DNA of 13,814 bases from Phoronis pallida (GCA_028565715.1 JAOXYC010126666.1:1-13814); one strand, 5' to 3'. Counted from the stretch's first letter, positions 1 to 8,233 are shown. The notes: a model not told the origin generated them from the letters alone. A program made the numbers and translations.

Positions 1-178
1 TAAACACATTGGAAAAATACGTTTTTCTCAAATAATTTCAAGATTTGAATTCCAAACAAGAAAATGGCCAACTATATTCATAGCTAGGATTCTTACATTA
101 AACATATTTGGCAATGTTCTTGTTTGGAATTCAAATCTTGAAATTATTTGAAAAAAACGTGTTTTTCCAATGTGTTTA
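1..178. repeat. Fold-back repeat (MITE-like), 62-bp arms
   Basis: Arms 1-62 and 117-178 are inverted copies with two mismatches in 62, and weaker pairing continues to about 70/109. The loop is about 40-54 nt. The outer end reads TAAACACATTGG. No coding capacity. The left limit coincides with the window edge, so the element may extend further. Near-identity of the arms suggests a young non-autonomous DNA element or active gene conversion. Confidence 0.8.
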
Positions 179-302
179 GATCAAACTATCAAAAATAAAT
201 TTTTCAAATTTTTTTTTTCCACTAAAATTGATTTTTTTAGCATAATGATAGCACTGCCAACCATCCTAGACAAACATTCAAGAATGGTTTTCCTGTCCTT
301 TA

Positions 303-390
303 AGAGTTTGTCTGGCTTAGTTATTGCACCTCGGTTTTCTGCTCAGATGAAAATGATCTTCGGTGTGCAATAACAACCCAGACAAACACT
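303..390. repeat. Imperfect inverted repeat, about 27-bp arms
   Basis: Arms 303-329 and 364-390 pair, with a perfect 10-bp core (GTTATTGCAC / GTGCAATAAC) and a second matched block (GTTTGTCTGG / CCAGACAAAC). The loop is about 34 nt. It is a second small fold-back just inside the first one, in the probable last intron or 3' flank of gene 1. Confidence 0.6.
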
Positions 391-540
391 TACGTTTTTA
401 ATATATAATTATAATTAAGTCTTGTGATCATCTTTTCTTCAAAGGAAAGGAAATTCATTGAATAGAGCCAAACCATTTTTAATCAGCACAAAAGTGCTTC
501 AGTTATGGTCCCCAAAATTCTCTATAGTCAGTGAACTTAC

Positions 541-748
541 TTGAAATGCTTGCCAGAGACGTCCGTTAGTTTAGGACAGATGGCACAGTGTATATATGTT
601 TGACATCCTTCAGATGGTGTTTTACAGAAAACCTTACACATCAGCCAGACCAGCACTGTTCTCAGCCTTGATCCGGATGATGCAACATTCTGGAGACCCG
701 TCGTCTCCACCAAACCAGGGTCTACAGAGTTGACGGTAACTCCGGTCC
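541..748 (-). CDS. RDH-like exon 6: substrate-side C-terminal part
   Basis: The acceptor is TTCTTACAG before 748. It encodes [17 protein letters not shown] (the strand 6 / PG region after the active site) and ends in LTDVSGKHF, which aligns with the ADVSGKYF block near the end of RDH proteins. The frame then reads AAG TAA, giving a stop at 539-537. The same bases form a consensus donor, GTAAGT (540-535). Relatives carry about 35 more residues, including an LW motif not found in 1-540, so splicing to an exon outside the window seems more likely than termination here. Confidence 0.88.
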
Positions 749-3384
749 CTGTAAGAAGGTTAGTATTCATGATTAAAATCAGAATAGCCGTAACCGGAAA
801 CATAATATGGTTGATAAAAACGGTTTAAAAGATGGAAATCCGGTATAAATTCATTATATTGCCCAGTGATCAAGCCTTGTGACCAAACTGTATGGGAATT
901 TAGCTCTGACAATATATTGAATTTATACGGGATTTCAGTCTTTTAAAACGTTTTTATCAACTTTAATATTCATGTTTACATTAAGGATAAGGACGGTTAA
1001 CTCTAGTCTAGGAGTTGGTATCAAAATAAAAGGTTCAATACTATTACACTGTCAGATGTTCTCAGTTAAACCAAAGTTGCTTTTGAATAAAAGAAAATCA
1101 TTAGAATTTAAAATGTCCCTACATGTTGGTGGCAGTGTTCATTATTCCATGCATACGTAGCAGGTTGAGAAACATGACCGGATATTTTGAAGCTGAAATC
1201 TGTTGTTGTTTTTGTTTTTAGTGTCAGGCTTACAACACTGTATCCACATGGGTTCAATATTACAACCAATAATGGTAACCTGATGATATGGATTCAAAAA
1301 AATTCTTCTGTTTTAAAATTTATCAAAAAAATATGCCTGATTATTTTAAAATCCTTTGCTTATTAACAAAATTTGTGATAAACTGTATAATACCTTCCAA
1401 CTTGTCCGCTAGTGTTCTTGTGTAGAGTATCAAGGCTAGTTTACTTTGTTGATATGATGTAAAAGAATTATAATTATTCTCATAATTCAGATCTTCCCAG
1501 TTCATTTTACCACCTGAAAGTTACATAACATTGATTACCTTGCTTGAAAATAAAAATACTTCACAAACCACTAAACTACCTCACAAATCTGCAAAATTAA
1601 ACACAGTGCTGTTCAGGTCATCTTTGTTTGTTTGTTTGTTTTTATAGCCCGTCGCAAGGGCAATTTCTGGCATTATGCTGATTATAAATTCATTGTTCAA
1701 GGTAAATGATAGAAAAGAGCTGTAATTTAAAAATCTATTACATTTCAAAGTTACATTGTATGCCTTTTAAGATGAAGTATTAATTTCAACATTCTAAATA
1801 AAAGAAAAGAAATTCATTAACCAACCTTTATGAGCACCAGAAGTGACATTAATAATTCGACTAGGAGATGAAGTCTTGAGATGCTTCATAAGAAGGTGTG
1901 TGAGGAGATAGTGGCCCAGGTAGTTGACACCAAACTGAATCTCGAATCCGTCTTCAGTCTTCATTTGTGGACAGGCTATAACAGCTGAAAGCAACAAAAC
2001 ACAATACAAACACATATCTGCTTGCTAATTCTACCAAACCTAATTTTAAATTACTGCACAAGCTTAGGTTAAGTTGAGAAGCCTTATCTGTCACCTATGT
2101 ACCATGAGACCTAAGTCAATAAGTTGGGTAAGTTGAGCTTCCATACAGACAACTTCAGAATCTTTCTGTCTTAAAATGTATCACTTTCGCCAGTAAATCA
2201 AATTAAATATTTAGTAACATTGCTTAGTGACGTATTGTTTGAAAATCATTCGTTGTAATATAGATATGAATACCAGCATTGTTGATTAGCACATGGACGT
2301 TCTCTTGTCTTTGGTGAATTTGCTCTGTAAAATTTCTGATTGACTTGAATGAGGATAGATCAAGTTGTAGACACAACACATTGCCGTTATTTGTTGCTTG
2401 TCGTACAACCTTGGCTGCTCTTTCACCCTTCATTATGTCACGACACGCCATGATGACACGCGCACCTGAAAAACAGACATACTTTTTTGAAAGCAATATT
2501 AAGGATTCACATCTCAGTTGGCTTGGTTATGGAAGTTTAAACTTAAAAGTATTAACTTTTGAACCAAGGAATTCAAACGAAAATGCTGTGAAAAAGTTGA
2601 AACAAGTAAATGCATTTGAAAAAGGTGTTCAAAGTTCTGACAAAATTGTGGAGTTTTTTTTAAATGTCTTTCTTTTTAAAAAGTGGCTTGATTATTAACT
2701 ATGTAATTATATCAATCCTCGGAATTTTAAAGAAGTGAAGCTTAAAAGCAATTGCATTTATGAACTTCAATAAGATCTCAAAAATGTTTCACTAAAATGT
2801 TTTCCTCATGTAATCTTATGAGAAATCTAAGGAAATATTTAGTCTTGTTTTTTGGAAATGAGAACTTTGAATATAAAAATAAATTATAATCAAGACAATG
2901 CCTTTAATTATTTTAGTAACAATGAATACCCCTGTTAGCCAGACTGAGTGCAGTAGCCTTCCCTAGCCCAGTGTTAGACCCTGTAATAATGACTGTCTTC
3001 CCATCAAGTCTTGTCCTACAACTGCATACTCCTCCAGCACGGAACTTACGAAATATCATGTAGCCACCTGATCAGGAAATTGTAAGACAAATATAATTAT
3101 TTTTTCAAATTTAAGGTATGTGGATTTAAACTGAATGTTGATTGCAAAAAAATATTTTATATTTGGTCTTTATAATACAATATAAGTCACTTTTCTATAA
3201 AGCTTCGGAAACAACTTTTTCCATTTCTTTGATTTATTTTTATTTTTTTGTGATTTAATTTATACTCACCAACACTCAGAACACATGTTGCTGCAATCAC
3301 TTGATGTTTCTTTACAAAGTCAAGTATCTCCTCTAAACTTATTCTCCCGTACGGGAAATCCATGTCCCAGTTAAACGCCAACAT
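541..3384 (-). CDS. Retinol dehydrogenase 11-14-like short-chain dehydrogenase (six exons)
   Basis: NAD(P)H-dependent short-chain dehydrogenase/reductase of the RDH11-14 group. Known members reduce or oxidise retinoids and other lipid aldehydes at ER or mitochondrial membranes; the substrate here is inferred only. Exons 3384-3270, 3067-2930, 2465-2274, 1984-1826, 1513-1394 and 748-541 join in frame to give about 310 residues. A hydrophobic segment at about 29-43, flanked by KK and RKFR, looks like a membrane anchor. Then come TGSNTGLG (67-74, dinucleotide binding), MACRD (the Arg favours NADP), LINNA (144-148), [16 protein letters not shown] (158-173), Ser197, and the catalytic Tyr222 and Lys226 in YQQSK. 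The Ser-Tyr spacing of 25 is usual for this group. Family length is about 315-335 residues, so a short C-terminal tail is probably encoded left of the window. The start codon is uncertain. RDH11, 12, 13 and 14 cannot be told apart here. Confidence 0.9.
798..976. repeat. Intronic fold-back repeat, about 52-bp arms
   Basis: Arms 810-861 and 910-961 are inverted copies with five mismatches in 52; looser pairing extends to about 798 and 976. It sits in the 645-nt intron between RDH-like exons 5 and 6 and carries no ORF. Likely a small non-autonomous DNA element. Confidence 0.7.
1394..1513 (-). CDS. RDH-like exon 5: YxxxK active site
   Basis: This exon was found by looking for the missing catalytic block. 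The acceptor is ACTTTCAG before 1513, and the donor GTATTA starts at 1393. It encodes [20 protein letters not shown] followed by [18 protein letters not shown]. The catalytic Tyr is at 1454-1452 and Lys at 1442-1440. NWEDLN matches the DDLNW-type region of RDH11-14. Length 120 nt, phase 1 at both ends. Confidence 0.92.
1623..1645. repeat. (TTTG)n microsatellite
   Basis: About four TTTG units followed by a T run, inside the intron between RDH-like exons 4 and 5. On the gene strand it reads CAAA repeats. Confidence 0.7.
1826..1984 (-). CDS. RDH-like exon 4: TEDGFE block and catalytic Ser
   Basis: The acceptor is GCTTTCAG before 1984; the donor is the weaker GTTGGT from 1825. It encodes the highly conserved [20 protein letters not shown] block and then [14 protein letters not shown]. 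The Ser197 of VTSG is the predicted catalytic serine, with Thr at the position that is usually the first Ser of an SS pair. Length 159 nt, phase 1 at both ends. Confidence 0.93.
2274..2465 (-). CDS. RDH-like exon 3: Rossmann core up to the NNA motif
   Basis: The acceptor TTTTTCAG precedes 2465, and the donor GTATTC starts at 2273. It encodes [19 protein letters not shown], then [14 protein letters not shown] (the conserved Asp-Leu/Ser segment after beta strand 3), and ends in VHVLINNA. The next codon is split by the intron. Length 192 nt, phase 1 at both ends. Confidence 0.93.
2930..3067 (-). CDS. RDH-like exon 2: cofactor-binding loop
   Basis: The acceptor CAG is at 3070-3068 and the donor GTATTC starts at 2929. 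It encodes the end of the anchor, the family-typical basic/GG linker [11 protein letters not shown], then [20 protein letters not shown]. That is the first beta strand and the TGxxxGxG nucleotide loop of the Rossmann fold. Length 138 nt, phase 1 at both ends. Confidence 0.92.
3270..3384 (-). CDS. RDH-like exon 1: N-terminal membrane anchor
   Basis: Encodes [13 protein letters not shown] through [10 protein letters not shown], the start of the hydrophobic anchor. It ends in phase 1 at donor GTGAGT (3269-3264). The chosen ATG is 3384-3382. The frame stays open upstream to another ATG at 3546, which would add 54 residues with no recognisable family match. A plausible acceptor (pyrimidine-rich, ending TTTTCAG near 3424) lies between the two, so the upstream part may be 5' untranslated or intron. 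Confidence 0.7.
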
Positions 3385-3929
3385 CTGTACAGAATTGATG
3401 TACAAGCTTGATTCTAGTGTTCCTGAAAACAAATTTGAGGGAACTATAGCTGTCAATTGTTTAAATCTCTCCTCTGAACATGTATTTTGATGTACGTATC
3501 TATATATTTCCACTACATACATCCAAAACCAATCATTTTGTGGCAATCATTTGGAACTAATATCATCAATGGCCTACTGTGTATCTGTTCTTTTCAAATA
3601 AGGATGAAGGTGGTAAGAATTCGGTTAAATAACAACAGAAAATGACAACATTAAAAAGCTAATAATTATACATTAAGCCTTAATAAAGTTTTAAAAAATT
3701 ATCACAAATATTTTTTGCTTCCAAGTAAAGGGAAAAACCGAAAGTTGTTGGATTGCAGCTGGGATCCAACAATAAATTTGTTCAGTAGGTTTTCATTAGC
3801 CGACAGAGGTCGCTGCCTCTGATCTGAATAGATGGTCAAGCGAGAAATTTTGCGGATTGTTGCAATGATCGTGAAAGCTTTGGACTTCCACATGACAGTG
3901 ATGACCTAATGACTGACACTTTAACTGTT
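3385..3929 (-). other. Upstream flank of the RDH-like gene, no confirmed exon
   Basis: Probable 5' untranslated region and/or a first intron. There are open minus-strand frames at 3546-3385 and 3893-3702, but neither encodes anything recognisable. A perfect 9-bp inverted repeat (TTGTTGGAT at 3745-3753 against 3764-3772) flanks a 10-nt loop. Confidence 0.3.
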
Positions 3930-4270
3930 TAATAGAAGTTCAAACACGGCGACACTGTCAAAACAGCCCACGAAACACTTGACTTGTCGACTTGGTCCAA
4001 ACTGCCCGGACCGACTTGTCTACCTACTACTATATATCCATTTTTATCACGTTATGTTTGAGCCTTTTAAGACAAAAACACGAGTAAGGTCGCGATCAAA
4101 TCTGATCTCGATCGATTCTTAAGGTTTCAAAAACACAATCAACTCACATTCATAACCATATCGTGTTCAAATGACGACAATTTAACTATACTGTCCCTAA
4201 ACGTCTTGCACCTCGCACCTGCAGCTAAAATTGTATACGCTAACGTCACCTAGTGGACGCGCGATGAACC
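3930..4270 (-). promoter_or_regulatory. Putative promoter region of the RDH-like gene
   Basis: This stretch is visibly richer in CG dinucleotides than its surroundings (for example GTCGCGATC, CGATCGA, GACGCGCG), as is common around transcription starts of broadly expressed invertebrate genes. On the minus strand it holds a TATA-like GGATATATAG (near 4030-4039) and a TGACGT half-site (near 4243-4248). Placement just above gene 1 supports the reading, but no transcription start can be fixed from sequence alone. Confidence 0.3.
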
Positions 4271-4306
4271 AAAAGACTTCTCAAAAAAATTGAGGTTAAA
4301 CTGATA

Positions 4307-4470
4307 CAAGTGCCTTTTTATGGAAAATACCAGTTGCAACTTGCTTGCAAGTGCCTTTTTTGATGGAAATACCAGTTGCAAGTGCCTTTTTGATAAAAAG
4401 GCACTATTTGGGCAACTAAATATTTTCTAAAAAGGCACTTTTTAAAATGTCTGGGGGGCAGTTGCCCCCC
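4307..4470. repeat. AAGTGCC repeat cluster with two perfect hairpins
   Basis: The motif CAAGTGCCTTTTT begins at 4307, 4348 and 4379; the first two copies continue through TACCAGTTGCAA. Positions 4381-4405 form a perfect 11-bp stem with a 3-nt loop, and an inverted AAAAAGGCACTT follows near 4430. Positions 4453-4470 form a second perfect stem (GGGGGGCA / TGCCCCCC, 2-nt loop), followed by a C/G-rich run to 4495. It resembles the structured terminus of a non-coding mobile element; the family is not identified. Confidence 0.65.
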
Positions 4471-4557
4471 CCGCCCGGGCCCCGGCTAGCTACGGGCATG
4501 AAATACAAGTAAGTTGTTGTTAAAAAATTGCAAAGGACTCCGATACACAACATTTCT

Positions 4558-4606
4558 AGTTGATTTGCGAGTTGACGCCAGATTGGGACCAACGAGAAGA
4601 CAGAAT
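4558..4606 (+). repeat. 46-nt dispersed module, copy 1
   Basis: Starts AGTTGATTT and contains the core TTGACGCCAGATTGGGACC. It matches 6243-6288 at about 41 of 46 positions, in the same orientation. The core TTGACGCCAGAT also occurs inverted at about 5483-5496. Probably the end of a mobile element. Confidence 0.6.
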
Positions 4607-5694
4607 GATGTTTTCAATAAAGAATGAAGGTACTCAACGAGAATTTACAGTAACGAAAAATGATTGTGAAAACGTCGTATGTTTTAATAATTGTTAATTC
4701 TACATTCGTATGTAGCGATGTATGAGTTAAATAAAAATGTTTGAACGTTTAGGGTAGACACAATTACTTTTAGCTAATACGCTAATATAAGTTCAGTAGC
4801 GCCTATTCCTAACCCTCAGAATATTTTTCAAAATGCTACAACTTTGAGCTGGTTTTACATGAGACTATCGTCTAAGGTTTTACCAAAAATATCTATAGGT
4901 TCTTTAAAAGTTACTTACTAATAATAAACAACGTTTTTTTGTTTATTTTATAACTTTAAAAATTTGAAAAAATACTACTCATAGTTTTCACTTTGTTTTT
5001 TTTCTTGGGTAATTTTTCAACCGTGTCTGATGGTTTCCTGGGGTTAAAATACTTAGCTCAACAAACTAATGGAAACGGCTGAATCCCGGGGCTGAATAAA
5101 AACCCACCGCATCAAATAGTATCACGACTATCTACACCTGGATGGTGTCGGCAATGGTCGTGCAGTGATTGTTTGAATGAAGCAGTGAGCCGCGTCGTGA
5201 TTGCTAAGGCTATATTGCTAACGAGAAAGCAAAGGCCCCTGATTTTAAGTTACTGTCTCGGCGTTTTTTACCATTCAAACATGTTTTATTATAAAGCAGG
5301 TGTTCAACTCTGGGCTTATCAGTACAGTTTCATTAGTTTTGAACTACGGAATGTAGCCACACAAAGAGTAGATCAAAAACAAATTTTGTAGCACGAGAGT
5401 TTTAAATACGGGATTTTTTAAATCAGTTATCGTCAGTTTTGAAGTGTTTTTACTGCTTGAATATATTGTCTAAGCTCCGTTTTCCGATCTGGCGTCAACA
5501 TTCAAATTCTTGAACTGGAAATTTTTGATGAACATAACTAACTAAAGGGGTATAACATTGAGAGGTTTTTATCCGAAAAAGGTCGGACACAAAAGCTCTC
5601 AAATCACCCCTTTCAGTGCAGCTTTTTTGAATTTTTCGACTCAGATGCAAGCCCTAAGTTATGTTCAACAAGGGACTCATACACAACATAATTG
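4607..5694. other. Intergenic stretch without a recognisable gene
   Basis: No exon-like coding on either strand. A plus-strand open frame at 5173-5391 has no recognisable content. An 11-bp inverted repeat (TGAACATAACT, 5529-5539 against 5657-5667) with inner pairing (AAAGGGG / CCCCTTT) marks another possible fold-back. The string ATACACAACAT occurs at about 4543 and again at about 5679. Confidence 0.5.
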
Positions 5695-6166
5695 AGTTAA
5701 AATAATTAAAATTGCCGAATACTGGTACATTTCTATAATAAAACTCCAAACGTTTCGTAGCCCTTGATCACTGGATACTGAGTACTGACACAAAATGAAG
5801 CAAGCAAATACAAACACGAAATAACCCAACAGGGTGCATAATATAAAGTGACTGTTAAGACAATTTTAATTAACATTAAAATAATTTTGTAACGATGGGA
5901 AATGGCTAGCAAAGCCAATACCCCTATTGAATCCTAAAATATGAGTACCGAACTTTAAAATAAAAGATACTTCACGTTTTTTGCGAAGATGGATATCGGC
6001 GAGACCACCTTGGCACCCCTGTTGGGTTATTCTATGTTTGTATTTGCTTGCTTCATTTTGTGTCAGTACTCAGTATCCAGTGATCAAGGGCAACGCCCGA
6101 AACGTTTGGAGTTTCGTTAAAGAAACATACATGTACCAGTATTCGTCAATTTTAATTATTTTAACT
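5695..6166. repeat. Long fold-back element, about 143-bp and 154-bp arms
   Basis: Arms 5695-5837 and 6013-6166 are inverted copies of each other, with small indels and a spacer of about 175 nt. The inner part of the arms (for example TCAGTACTCAGTATCCAGTG and its complement) is nearly identical. Both arms therefore translate to the same short hydrophobic peptide in opposite directions, which explains the look-alike open frames at 5733-5918 and 5981-6244 without any gene. Family not identified. Confidence 0.75.
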
Positions 6167-6242
6167 TATAATTTATTAACAACTGGTAACGGTTTAACCA
6201 ACATGAGATTTGGAGTATTCCTGCTTTTGCTGATTACAACAT

Positions 6243-6288
6243 AGTTGATTTGAGATTTGACGCCAGATTGGGACCAGCGAAGAGACAG
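6243..6288 (+). repeat. 46-nt dispersed module, copy 2
   Basis: Same-orientation copy of 4558-4606, starting AGTTGATTT and carrying TTGACGCCAGATTGGGACC. It lies just outside the long fold-back. The two copies bracket about 1.7 kb. Confidence 0.6.
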
Positions 6289-6377
6289 TATCTTTAAGTT
6301 ACAAACAAATTTCGTCCAATTAAACCCCCGAAATTTTCATTAAAAAATGTTCGAAGGTTGCCGCCGAGAGAGTAACC

Positions 6378-6857
6378 TTAAAGGGGGTATACATGCTTGT
6401 TTTTATTAATTTTTAACAAGAGTTTCTGCTTGCATATATAGGAACAACCTCTGAGAACAAATTCGTTGGGCAACTTTTAAATGTCATACTTTGTTTGCAA
6501 ATTGGAAAAATATGCATTGTTTTGAAAAAATGTAAACAAACCTTTGTTTACAAAAAATGTTACTTTTCCCCAGAATGAAATAGGCAGTTTGTATAAATGC
6601 TAATTCACCGTCTTAACAATAATCAAGTTTTGTTCTGGAAGAAAATAGCTCAATTTCAAAGATATAAACAATACAAGGTTTGTTATGTAAACAATGTTGT
6701 TTACAAACAAACCAAATAACTGACAATAACTCCCATTTCCTGAAAAGGGATAGTTTTAATAATTCAGTGGTTGAAGTTTCAACTAAAGGCAAAGTGAATT
6801 GCATAAAATCAGGCCGTTAAAACATTTGAACCAGTTCAGCATGTATACCCCCTTTAA
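6378..6857. mobile_element. 480-bp MITE with TTAA ends
   Basis: A perfect 20-bp terminal inverted repeat, TTAAAGGGGGTATACATGCT, occurs at 6378-6397 and inverted at 6838-6857. The outermost TTAA on both sides would be the target-site duplication, as in piggyBac-type transposons; that superfamily assignment is inference. The inside is AT-rich, with no transposase-like ORF. Short internal palindromes based on GTAAACA / TGTTTAC lie at about 6532-6552 and 6679-6713. Confidence 0.7.
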
Positions 6858-7359
6858 CAATTTGTACAAGCACATCAAAGACTCCCGTTGAGACCCACAT
6901 GAATAGTTTCGGCGTAATCCGTAGAGAAGGCGAGATCGAAAAATCTCGCGTTTTAACCCAGCCGATATTTTCACCGACACGTCGTATCGTGAAAAGGGCA
7001 AAAGACCGAAAAGGATATTATCACTTCTGACTAGTTCGATGTATTTTTTATTTGGCTGCATCCGAAAAACCAAATCGTACTTTACGCAGATCAACAAGCA
7101 AAACAGAGGTTTCAGAAACGTTATTTTTATCCATATTTTCGCCAAAAAAATCTCACATGATACAATTTTTTTAACTGAATTTTTGTTCAAAAGTTTGACC
7201 GCTCTGTATCTGGCACATATTTAAAGGATCAAAATAATTTTAATTTCAAGTATTGAAATTTACGTGCCTACGGAATTCTTTAAAAATTGTGCAACAGTAA
7301 AATAAAACATGTTCAACATGTCAGTACCAAAAACCATGGGGACCAGACAATTAACAAAT
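6858..7359. other. Intergenic stretch without a recognisable gene
   Basis: AT-rich and non-coding as far as I can see. The longest open frame in the window (minus, 7190-6783) starts here but runs across the end of the MITE and has no recognisable domain, so I treat it as chance. Confidence 0.4.
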
Positions 7360-7483
7360 AGTAAAAAGAAACATAATCTAAAGATTGTCATGATGCCGGT
7401 TATTATTTCCTCTATTCATGACTTTCACGAAATAATAACAGTCACCATGACAATCTTCGGATTATGTTTCTCAATTTTTTACT
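7360..7483. repeat. Imperfect inverted repeat, about 50-bp arms
   Basis: Arms 7360-7409 and 7429-7483 pair through several blocks (GGTTATTATTTC / GAAATAATAAC, AGATTGTCATG / CATGACAATCT, AACATAATC / GATTATGTT, AGTAAAAA / TTTTTACT) around a 19-nt loop. It explains the open frame at 7309-7512, which runs through it. Likely a fold-back MITE. Confidence 0.65.
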
Positions 7484-8012
7484 TTGTACCAGCCAACCAC
7501 TATAAGGGTTGATGAATAATCCCATTGATTGACAATTTAAGTATTTCAAAACAATCTGATGATTATCAATGCCAGGGGGGCAATACAAAAACTGACTAAG
7601 CATTGCAAATTACTTAATACACACATAGTCAAAACAGTTTATACAGAATGCTCAACTATTAATGGCATAGTTAACACGGAGAAATCAAATATTAACTAAT
7701 CATTATTCTTTATCTTTAAGGATTAATAATTAAAATTAGTTGTTGTTTTCTTATAGGCAAACTAATAATCGGTAAGTAAAATATCAAATTTGGTTAAGAT
7801 TGCTATTCTCAAATTAAAATCATTTCAAGCAACAACAGTGTACAAAGACAACAATGAATACAGAAAGAATGATTAATTCAGAACCAGAATATGTTATGAT
7901 GAGAAAACCTTCTCATAAAAAGTATTGTGCAATCTATAGCATTCACTTAAACCTACATGAATAGCAAACACTCTTGAACAGTTGATAAAGAATTAACAAA
8001 TGTAGTACTTAC

Positions 8013-8049
8013 ACCTGGTTCTCAATGAGTAACATTGCAAGAACCAGGT
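8013..8049. repeat. Stem-loop downstream of FNTB
   Basis: Perfect 10-bp inverted repeat ACCTGGTTCT / AGAACCAGGT with a 17-nt loop, about 300 nt beyond the FNTB stop. It could be a 3' UTR hairpin or chance. Confidence 0.4.
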
Positions 8050-8233
8050 CATGAGGTAAAGCCATTACAAATATCTCGATTGAATTATTGATAGGTGAAT
8101 TATTTTTTTATCCCTATTTTCTTTTTCTTTAAAGTGTTCATTAACACACACAACTCAAATATCTCAAGTCTAGCACTGTCACGTGTTGTTGTCAAAAAAT
8201 CAAATGTTCATGAATATAGAAGTTGACATATCA

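Noticed and set aside
2345-2698. 117-codon plus-strand open frame
   Set aside because: Its first part is antisense to RDH-like exon 3 and the rest is intron.
3702-3893. Minus-strand 63-codon frame upstream of the RDH-like gene
   Set aside because: Could be a first exon, but no domain and no convincing donor in a matching phase; left as 5' flank.
5733-6244. Two open frames on opposite strands encoding a shared peptide (WVI-CLYLLASFCVSTQYPVIKG)
   Set aside because: They are the two arms of one inverted repeat; the shared peptide is a by-product of the fold-back, with no splice sites or family match.
6783-7190. Longest open frame in the window (135 codons, minus)
   Set aside because: It spans the end of the 480-bp MITE, has skewed AT-driven composition and no recognisable domain.
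7309-7512. 67-codon plus-strand open frame
   Set aside because: It runs through both arms of the inverted repeat 7360-7483.
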